NCBI GenBank assembly: GCA_041665525.1
Contig: JBAYIS010000001.1
Span: 124,001-188,000, forward strand
Length of the DNA: 64,000 nucleotides
Reading direction: 5' to 3'
Source: UBA8401 sp041665525
GTDB lineage: Bacteria > Bacteroidota > Ignavibacteria > UBA10030 > UBA8401
Position 1 is the stretch's first letter, and each line of letters starts with the position of its first letter. Both the position numbers and the translations under genes were made by a program. The notes beneath the pieces were generated by a model. It made no database searches, had not been told where the DNA came from, and worked only from the letters and a program-made list of their open reading frames with translations. Positions 43,038 to 49,281 of this stretch are shown here, in pieces.

Positions 43038-43595
43038 ATGACAAACGGCAGTTTTTTTGTTTATAGACGTGGTGCAACATACTACATCCAGTTCAAGGAT
43101 GGTAATGGAAAGACCAGACAAGTCTCAACCGGCTGCAATAAAAAGTCAGACGCCCTTCAATACGCTCTCAAGAACAGATAACTCTTCGATAATACCTTCC
43201 GAAAGTTGATACTTTCAAAATTTATCACAAAACTAAGCACCTATAGTGAAAATTTCTTTGCCGTTTCAACACTCCGTAGTTATTTAGGAGCCATAGCGTC
43301 TCTAATGAGCGTTGTAGGGGATGTAGACATAAGGCTGATCGATAACGTAACCATTGAAGAGTTTAAGACCGTACGGTTGAAGCAGGTTGCTAAGTCCTCA
43401 GTGAATGTTGACCTGCGATCCCTTAAGGCAGTTTTTTCATTAGCCCTTTCATGGAACATTATTGAGAAGAATCCGGTGAAGGGTGTAAGACTCCTTTTTG
43501 TCCACTACAATAGTGATTTGCACAATTTATTGATACTGTTTATTAAGTATTCAAAAATGATTTTGTCCAATCCAAGCCTATTTATCGAGGGGTAA
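43038..43595 (+). pseudogene. Decayed tyrosine integrase (phage/island type)
   Basis: From the ATG at 43038 (AGGAGG site at 43026-43031) the frame encodes an arm-type DNA-binding start (GSFFVYRRGATYYIQFKDGN) and hits TAA at 43179 after 47 codons. The same frame continues directly with a core-binding domain (FFAVSTLRSYLGAIASLMSV; SSVNVDLRSLKAVFSLALSW; EKNPVKGVRLL). After about 43495 the likeness ends and the frame stops at 43595, so the whole catalytic domain with its R-K-HxR-H-Y residues is gone. Its position 3' of tRNA-Thr fits an integrase that once used that gene as attB. Confidence 0.85.
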
Positions 43596-43653
43596 TACTG
43601 AAATTGAAATATCATCCTGAATATGAAGGGAAGGCTAATACTTTTTTTGCCAT

Positions 43654-43974
43654 ATGACGCATGAAGGTGAAGATGAACAAAACCGCGTTCCTGATTTACG
43701 AAGGTGTGAAAGAATGCCTTGGCCAAAACCTGTCATTGAAAACTGTGACAGATGGCGACTTAAAGTATGGCCTCAAAGAAGAGGCAATAATAATCGCTTA
43801 TGCATTTGGCTTGAGAGGGATTTAGAACCAGATTATTTTGTGATTCTCGATGTGAGAGAAAAATATGTGCTTCCGTGGACAGCCTTTGTTGCAGAATATG
43901 ACCATCAAAAAGGGAAAAAAGAGAAAGAGTATGTGGAATATCTTAAAACGCAGAAGCCGCCAAGTAAAACTTGA
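43654..43974 (+). pseudogene. Unrecognised ORF, probably frameshifted
   Basis: A 106-codon frame runs from the ATG at 43654. Its second half (EPDYFVILDVREKYVLPWTA) looks like real protein, but its first half has an unnatural make-up. A second frame, from 43661 to a TAG at 43822, reads like the missing first half (TAFLIYEGVKECLGQNLSLK; EEAIIIAYAFGLRG). One base change near 43815 would join them, so this is likely a frameshifted remnant of a short island gene. No family is recognised. A GCCG/CGGC-type hairpin (43956-43978) covers its end. Confidence 0.4.
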
Positions 43975-44068
43975 CGGCCTCGCAACTCCTTTGACGCATG
44001 GTCATTGAGATGCTTCAAATATACACTAACCAAATTTATAATGCATGGTGGATTTTAAGGAATTTCTT

Positions 44069-44088
44069 ATCTCAATCACCATTGAGAT
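44069..44088. promoter_or_regulatory. Perfect palindrome upstream of fic
   Basis: ATCTCAAT (44069-44076) and ATTGAGAT (44081-44088) around CACC. ATTGAGAT also occurs at 44004-44011. It may be an operator or a hairpin; no regulator is assigned. Confidence 0.4.
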
Positions 44089-44152
44089 CTATAAAAGCTC
44101 CCCAAATATGAAAATGGTTTATATTTGTGCAATTAGATAATAATCACTTTGA

Positions 44153-44229
44153 TGCCCTCGTAGTTGCAACGAGGGCATTATTATGCTTATATTGCCCTCG
44201 TTCAAAAAACAAGGTCATTGGATGCCCTC
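44153..44229 (+). promoter_or_regulatory. TGCCCTC repeats before fic
   Basis: TGCCCTCGT (44153-44161) pairs with ACGAGGGCA (44169-44177) around a 7-nt loop; further direct copies TGCCCTCG and TGCCCTCA occur near 44195 and 44223, the last ending at the start codon. The layout suits an operator array or a translational hairpin for the Fic gene. Confidence 0.5.
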
Positions 44230-45318
44230 ATGATGAAGTTTAATAAAAACCTGCCGTATAACGAACTTTCGCCGCTTCCGCCGCAAAGCGATATTGAAAC
44301 CAAAGAGATCCTAAAAAAAGCGATCACCGCAAACAAGGCTCTCGCAAAACTGGTTGGTTCTGGAAAACAGTTGCCAAATCAATCAATTCTGATAAATTCT
44401 ATCGTCCTTCAGGAAGCAAAACTCAGCTCCGAAATCGAAAATATCGTTACAACCAATGATGAACTGTATCAGGCATTTGCATCAGATAAAAAAATAACGG
44501 ATCTCAATACCAAGGAGGTTCTTCACTACCAAGAAGCGTTATGGGAAGGCTACCAATCAGTCAAGAAAAACGGACTGATAACGACAAATCTCATCATTTC
44601 ACTTTGCGATATTATTAAAGAGACTGATGCAGGAGTAAGAAAAACTCCTGGGACCAAAATTGCAAATCACAAGAGCGGAGAGGTGATTTATACTCCACCA
44701 GAGGGGGAGAGTGTTATCCGGAAACTGCTTCACAATTTAGAACAGTATATAAATTTGGAAGATGATGGAGTGGATCCACTCATTAAAATGGCGGTCATGC
44801 ATTATCAGTTTGAGGCTATCCATCCATTTACTGATGGAAACGGGAGAACCGGACGCATCCTGAATATATTGTACTTAGTAAAGAACAATCTATTAGAAAT
44901 ACCAATACTGTATCTGAGCAAATACATTATTGATCACAAAGCGAAATATTACACAGGTCTTCGAAGTATCACAGAAAAAAATGACTGGAAAGACTGGATA
45001 CTGTATATCTTGGACGGGGTTGAGCAGACTGCACTTTATACCCAAAATAAAATCGATGCAATCATTGAGTTGCAGGTAAAGACCGATCAAGAGATAAAAA
45101 AGAAATTACCGGATATTTATTCTAAAGAGTTAGTGGAAGTGATTTTTAGGCAGCCGTATTGCAAACGGCAGTTTTTGGAAGATGCAAAATTAGTAAAAAG
45201 AAAAACGGCAGGGGTCTATCTTACTGAATTGGAAAGAATTGGTGTGTTTACGAGTAAGAAAGTCGGGAAAGAGAAACTCTACATCAATAAAAGGCTGTTC
45301 GATATACTAAAAAAGTAA
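44230..45318 (+). CDS. Fic family protein (class II, self-inhibited)
   Basis: 362 aa. Fic proteins usually transfer AMP from ATP to a Ser/Thr/Tyr of a target. The N-terminal Fic_N-type part carries the inhibitory motif SSEIEN (66-71; S/T-xxx-E-G/N), which blocks the ATP site in class II proteins. The catalytic motif HPFTDGNGRTGR begins at His198 and is complete. A C-terminal winged-helix-like segment (about 290-362; CKRQFLEDAKLVKRKTAGVY) suggests DNA binding or autoregulation. The ATG at 44230 is preferred; a TTG at 44164 lies inside the upstream hairpin. It ends where an HsdR remnant begins; Fic genes are frequent passengers of type I restriction loci. Confidence 0.9.
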   Translation: MMKFNKNLPYNELSPLPPQSDIETKEILKKAITANKALAKLVGSGKQLPNQSILINSIVLQEAKLSSEIENIVTTNDELYQAFASDKKITDLNTKEVLHYQEALWEGYQSVKKNGLITTNLIISLCDIIKETDAGVRKTPGTKIANHKSGEVIYTPPEGESVIRKLLHNLEQYINLEDDGVDPLIKMAVMHYQFEAIHPFTDGNGRTGRILNILYLVKNNLLEIPILYLSKYIIDHKAKYYTGLRSITEKNDWKDWILYILDGVEQTALYTQNKIDAIIELQVKTDQEIKKKLPDIYSKELVEVIFRQPYCKRQFLEDAKLVKRKTAGVYLTELERIGVFTSKKVGKEKLYINKRLFDILKK

Positions 45319-45444
45319 ATGGCAAAAATCACCGAGAACGACATCGAATTGTATGCCATCGAAGAACTCGAACAGTTAGGGTTTGAGTATAAGTATGGAA
45401 TGGACATCTCTCCCGAAGGAGTTTCTTCCGAACGAAAAGAATGA
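45319..45444 (+). pseudogene. hsdR: N-terminal remnant of type I restriction subunit HsdR
   Basis: A 41-residue frame starting directly at the Fic stop codon (TAAATG). ITENDIELYAIEELEQLGFE and the final SSERKE match the first residues of HsdR proteins, which run to about 1000 residues. A TGA follows and no further HsdR sequence is seen, so the nuclease and helicase domains are lost. With no HsdM or HsdS in the window, the system is dead here. Confidence 0.75.
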
Positions 45445-45665
45445 TGAACGACAATATCGAATAGTTTATTATGCAAATAGGATCGTATAAAATATGGTAA
45501 GGTATTATTTATTAAAATCCCATTAAGGGAACTCACAAAGTTATCCGTTTGAAACAATATCATTTCTCGTTTGATGTTCAGTTGTTTCTATTTTTTACTT
45601 CTGAGAAGAAACAGAAATCCTTGCCACAGATGCAATATCAATAGACTATGGAGTTTCTTTTTTGA

Positions 45666-45695
45666 TTGAAATAAGACAATCAGGAATGGTATAAT
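45666..45695 (+). promoter_or_regulatory. Promoter of the two-CW protein gene
   Basis: TTGAAA (45666-45671), an 18-nt spacer and a consensus TATAAT (45690-45695), 19 nt before the ATG. The 220 nt before it, back to the HsdR remnant, hold no gene that I can see. Confidence 0.65.
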
Positions 45696-45714
45696 TTTTG
45701 CGTCAAAAAGTGTT

Positions 45715-46140
45715 ATGGGGAAAATCATCAACGGTACTGACATTGTCAGACCGAAACAACGCCGATCTGCCGGTAAGAATCGACATTATACAAAATCTGA
45801 ATTGGGGAAGCAGCACACGGATTCAGGTACTGTGCAAACTCCTTCTATGATGAATTGCTGGGAGTTCAAAAATTGCGGACGCCAACCCGGGGGAAAACAT
45901 GTCGCAGAATTAGGCCTTTGTCCTGCAGCTACTGATTCCCGATACCATGAAATCAATAATGGTGTCAATGGCGGCAGATTTTGCTGGTTGGTGGAGCAGA
46001 CAATGTGCTTTGGTGTAGTCGAACATTCCTTCCTTGATAAATTCGAACGATGCTTACAATGTGATTTTTACAAACAGGTTCATCGTCAGGAAAAAAGACG
46101 GTTTCAACAAATGGCAAATAAATTCCTCGATGACAAATAG
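45715..46140 (+). CDS. Small cysteine-rich protein with a two-CW domain
   Basis: 141 aa, no signal peptide or membrane helix. After a basic N-terminal 40 residues, NCWEFKNCGRQPGG, LGLCPAA, GGRFCWLVEQTMC and ERCLQCDFYKQVHRQE form the pattern of the two-CW domain: two Cys-Trp pairs and further spaced Cys. This domain often sits beside chemoreceptor or sensor modules; alone, as here, its role is unknown. The Cys pattern suggests a metal or cluster site. It has its own promoter and stands at the end of the island remnant. Confidence 0.75.
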   Translation: MGKIINGTDIVRPKQRRSAGKNRHYTKSELGKQHTDSGTVQTPSMMNCWEFKNCGRQPGGKHVAELGLCPAATDSRYHEINNGVNGGRFCWLVEQTMCFGVVEHSFLDKFERCLQCDFYKQVHRQEKRRFQQMANKFLDDK

Positions 46141-46341
46141 ATCCTACCGTTCAAACCGTAAATTCAGTAGCTGTTGCTGACGCAGAGTTGACTCTTTAAT
46201 AAAAAGAATCAATTCCCGATAATAACCGAATGAAGGGACAATCTTATCCGGTTACAAATCCATTAAAATGTAGCACTATTAATTGATTGATGTTCTCTCT
46301 ACTGTTGGATACATTCGTTCAACGATGATGGGGAGGGACAA

Positions 46342-47574
46342 ATGAAAAATATTGCCTTAAGTATTTTATGCTTAGCATCAATATTGAATTCGCAGACCGG
46401 ATGGGAAGGACAATCCAGCGGAACGAATCAAGTATTGAATGCCGTAAGTGCAATCAATTCCGATACAATATTTATCGTTGGGATGAACGGAACAATTCTC
46501 CGAACGACAAACGGTGGTTCAGAATGGAGTGCACAGACGAGTCCGTCAACAACTCATTTGCAAGGAGTATCGTTTTATGATGGAGTGCATGGATTGATTA
46601 GCGGCAATGATGGTTTGATCCTCCGGACGACAAACAGCGGTATAAACTGGGAAGCAGTTCAGAGCAATGTGTGGGTAGAATTGGATGATATTCGATATTT
46701 GAATGCATCCACAGCAGTCGCCGTTGGTTGGAATGGGACGATCGTGCGATCCGAGGACAGCGGCAAGACCTGGGCGACACAAAACAGTAATGTTTCGCTA
46801 GGACTTGTGGGACTTGATTTCAATGATACGATGATCGGTTCAGCGGTAGGATGGAATGGAACGATTATCCATACGACGAATGGAGGGGTGAACTGGACGC
46901 CGCAGGCGAATCCGCTCTCCGGTACAATGCTCGATCTGTGGGGGATAGTATTTCTTTCTTCCATGAACACAATTGTCACTGGTGAAAACGGCACTATCCT
47001 TCGAACGACGAACGGCGGCAGTGATTGGATCTCCGTCCGATCGAATACTATGGAACGGTTATGGTGCGTCGATTTTTCCGATAATCAAATTGGATTTGCC
47101 GCCGGAGATAGTGTGAACAAGGGTTCGATTGTGGCAACAACGGACGGTGGTACGGTGTGGAACATTGTTTCAAATGATACAACGCCGACGTTGTTCGGAA
47201 TATCAATGTCCGGAGCACAGCACGCATATGCTGTGGGTGTTTCAGGGAAGATCATTCATACAACTATGGGAGGGAGCACAGGTGTCAACAGAGAAAATCA
47301 CGCTGCCGTTGCTGATTTTGCCCTTCACCAAAATTTCCCAAATCCATTTAATCCTGCAACGACCATTCCATTTACCATTAACAATCCGGGACATGTTACA
47401 TTGGAGATCATCGATTGTTTGGGACGAGTCACTGCGACTTTAACATCTGCGTATTTTGCCGCAGGTAAATATTCAATGGAATGGAATCCGAAATTTGTTT
47501 CCAGTGGTATCTATTATTATCGTCTTTCCACTAACAGTGGAACTGAAGTGAAAAAGCTCGTGTTCATTCGGTAG
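46342..47574 (+). CDS. Secreted Ycf48-like beta-propeller protein with type IX secretion domain
   Basis: 410 aa: a signal peptide (about 1-18), about six repeats of the Ycf48/BNR kind (GMNGTILRTTNGGSEW, GNDGLILRTTNSGINW, GWNGTIVRSEDSGKTW, GENGTILRTTNGGSDW) forming a beta propeller, and a T9SS C-terminal domain (QNFPNPFNPATTIPF, then SSGIYYYRLS). Plant and cyanobacterial Ycf48 aids photosystem II, but in this lineage such proteins are generic secreted propellers. A GGGAGGG site precedes the ATG. Confidence 0.88.
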   Translation: MKNIALSILCLASILNSQTGWEGQSSGTNQVLNAVSAINSDTIFIVGMNGTILRTTNGGSEWSAQTSPSTTHLQGVSFYDGVHGLISGNDGLILRTTNSGINWEAVQSNVWVELDDIRYLNASTAVAVGWNGTIVRSEDSGKTWATQNSNVSLGLVGLDFNDTMIGSAVGWNGTIIHTTNGGVNWTPQANPLSGTMLDLWGIVFLSSMNTIVTGENGTILRTTNGGSDWISVRSNTMERLWCVDFSDNQIGFAAGDSVNKGSIVATTDGGTVWNIVSNDTTPTLFGISMSGAQHAYAVGVSGKIIHTTMGGSTGVNRENHAAVADFALHQNFPNPFNPATTIPFTINNPGHVTLEIIDCLGRVTATLTSAYFAAGKYSMEWNPKFVSSGIYYYRLSTNSGTEVKKLVFIR

Positions 47575-47620
47575 AATTATCACGGCAATTAATATTCTAA
47601 ATATTAGGAAGAGGTATCTT

Positions 47621-47806
47621 ATGGAAGAAGTGAAAAAAGAAGTACAGCCAACTATCGCCGAGTATAAGGGAAAGCCAATCCTTCGTATTCCTCTTGTGGA
47701 GGATCCCAATCCTGAAACATCATGGCACTGGCTCACTTTCGGAAAAAGTAAAGCGAAAGCGATCATTAAATATATTGAGACGATCAAAAAGTTTGCGGAG
47801 AGTTAA
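47621..47806 (+). CDS. Small conserved-looking hypothetical protein
   Basis: 61 aa, soluble. A good ribosome site (AGGAAGAGG) precedes the ATG at 47621. KGKPILRIPLVED and FGKSKAKAIIKYIETIKKF suggest a compact beta-then-helix fold. No function is recognised. Downstream, 47807-48198 holds a heptamer repeat and the lacI promoter and operators, but no other gene. Confidence 0.6.
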   Translation: MEEVKKEVQPTIAEYKGKPILRIPLVEDPNPETSWHWLTFGKSKAKAIIKYIETIKKFAES

Positions 47807-47873
47807 CAGGAAAAAAAATGAAAAACGAAAAATCTTCAGTCATGAGGCATAAATCAGAAATTAGAATTCAATC

Positions 47874-47901
47874 GTCAGAAGTCAGTTGTCGGATGTCGGT
47901 T
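47874..47901 (+). repeat. Short heptanucleotide tandem repeat
   Basis: Four 7-nt units of the form GTCRGNN (GTCAGAA, GTCAGTT, GTCGGAT, GTCGGTT). Same period as the repeat at 42408 but a different unit. Confidence 0.7.
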
Positions 47902-48063
47902 TTCATAAGTGAGGAGATGTGAGACATAGTATATTTCCAAACTGGTCAACACGAAACTGAAAACTCAGAAAACAGGACTCAAAAGTACCGTTTCAAAAAC
48001 TCCATTAAACTCCCCAATATTCCCTTTTTCACGTCGTAAAATTGCCGATCTCAAATTTTGTAC

Positions 48064-48092
48064 TTGACAGGACCGAAATTATTTGGTAGGTT
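48064..48092 (+). promoter_or_regulatory. Promoter of the LacI-family operon
   Basis: TTGACA (48064-48069), a 17-nt spacer and TAGGTT (48087-48092). The predicted start falls inside the first operator-like site. Confidence 0.65.
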
Positions 48093-48093
48093 G

Positions 48094-48107
48094 TGCAAAC
48101 GATTGCA
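48094..48107. promoter_or_regulatory. LacI-family operator, site 1
   Basis: TGCAAACGATTGCA, near-palindromic around a central CG as in LacI/GalR-family operators. It covers the predicted transcription start, so binding should block initiation. Confidence 0.65.
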
Positions 48108-48149
48108 TGAGTATTATCTCAATGTATTTGTAAAAATGTAAAAAAATCG

Positions 48150-48163
48150 TTCAAACGTTTGCA
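48150..48163. promoter_or_regulatory. LacI-family operator, site 2
   Basis: TTCAAACGTTTGCA with a perfect CAAACGTTTG core, centred 56 nt after site 1 and 36 nt before the regulator gene. Two such sites suggest looping or roadblock repression. Confidence 0.65.
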
Positions 48164-48198
48164 TTACACGCTTGCACCTCACTCAATAGACGACTGCT

Positions 48199-49251
48199 AT
48201 GTCATCCACTCTTAAAGATATTGCCGAAAAAACCGGCGTTTCAGTCTCCACAGTATCCAGAGTTCTTCATGATAATTCTAAAAAATACAAGATCAGTGAA
48301 GAGACCCAGGAAAAGGTGAAACAAGCTGCCAAGGAGATGGGTTATCGGATTAATACGCTGGCCAGAGGTTTGCGTCTGCAAAAAACATATGAGATAGGAT
48401 TAATCGTTCCGGATATTGCCAATCCATTCTTTTCTGCTGTCATCAAAAGCCTTGCCGGCGAACTTCGAAAAGGAGGATATAACTTCATTGTGTATGACAC
48501 AGACGAAGATATTTCGCTCGAACGTTCCGCTATCAAAAGTCTGTTGGAAAAAAGAGTTGATGGTTTGATCATTGCATCCGTCGGACAGGAATTCTCGCAC
48601 ATTCAAAAAATCCGCGATGCGAACATTCCATTGGTGATGATTGACCGCTGTTTCGATTCACTGGATATTGACTCAGTCAGCGTCGATAATGTGAAAGGTT
48701 CGCTCTTCGCAGTGAACCATCTCATCAAAGAAGGGCACACACGCATTGCATTTATCCAGGGATTGCCTGGGACGTATGCGAATGAAACCCGGTTGCAAGG
48801 TTACAAACAAGCGTTGCATGATGCCGGGATCGCAGTCGATGAACACCTTATAGTCGGCGACGATTTCCGGTCACTGAACGGATATCTTGAAACAAAACAT
48901 CTTTTAAAACTCTCCGCACCGCCGACTGCCATTTTCACTGCCGGCGATCTGATAGCACTCGGTTCGCTTGAAGCGTGCAGAGAAAACGGCATCCGCATCC
49001 CGCACGATCTTTCCCTGGTAACATTCGACGATCCTATCTTCACTTCGTACTTGTCACCGGCGTTGACGGCCATCGAACAACCAATCACCAAAATGACGGA
49101 AATGGCTGCGGCCATGCTCTATCGCAGGATGAGGAATCCGAACGACGAGCGAAGGAAAGTACTGCTGGAACCGAAATTGAACGTCCGGAATTCCGTTGCA
49201 CGTTTGTCTACACTGACAAATATCACGCATATCACGAAACACGAAAAATAA
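48199..49251 (+). CDS. LacI-family transcriptional regulator
   Basis: 350 aa. The N-terminal HTH is LKDIAEKTGVSVSTVSRVL, followed by the hinge helix region and a periplasmic-binding-like effector domain (TYEIGLIVPDIANPFFSAV; DGLIIASVG; PTAIFTAGDLIALGSLEAC). The effector is probably a sugar or nucleoside but cannot be named. Two operator-like palindromes at its promoter suggest autoregulation and control of the downstream receptor, secreted protein, PorV-like and kinase genes. Confidence 0.92.
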   Translation: MSSTLKDIAEKTGVSVSTVSRVLHDNSKKYKISEETQEKVKQAAKEMGYRINTLARGLRLQKTYEIGLIVPDIANPFFSAVIKSLAGELRKGGYNFIVYDTDEDISLERSAIKSLLEKRVDGLIIASVGQEFSHIQKIRDANIPLVMIDRCFDSLDIDSVSVDNVKGSLFAVNHLIKEGHTRIAFIQGLPGTYANETRLQGYKQALHDAGIAVDEHLIVGDDFRSLNGYLETKHLLKLSAPPTAIFTAGDLIALGSLEACRENGIRIPHDLSLVTFDDPIFTSYLSPALTAIEQPITKMTEMAAAMLYRRMRNPNDERRKVLLEPKLNVRNSVARLSTLTNITHITKHEK

Positions 49252-49281
49252 TTGCACTGTCGCAGCAAAAGGATCCATCGC

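Noticed and set aside
43180..45714. Second att repeat marking the far end of the island
   Set aside because: No further copy of the tRNA-Thr 3' end was noticed downstream of fic, so the right boundary stays undefined.
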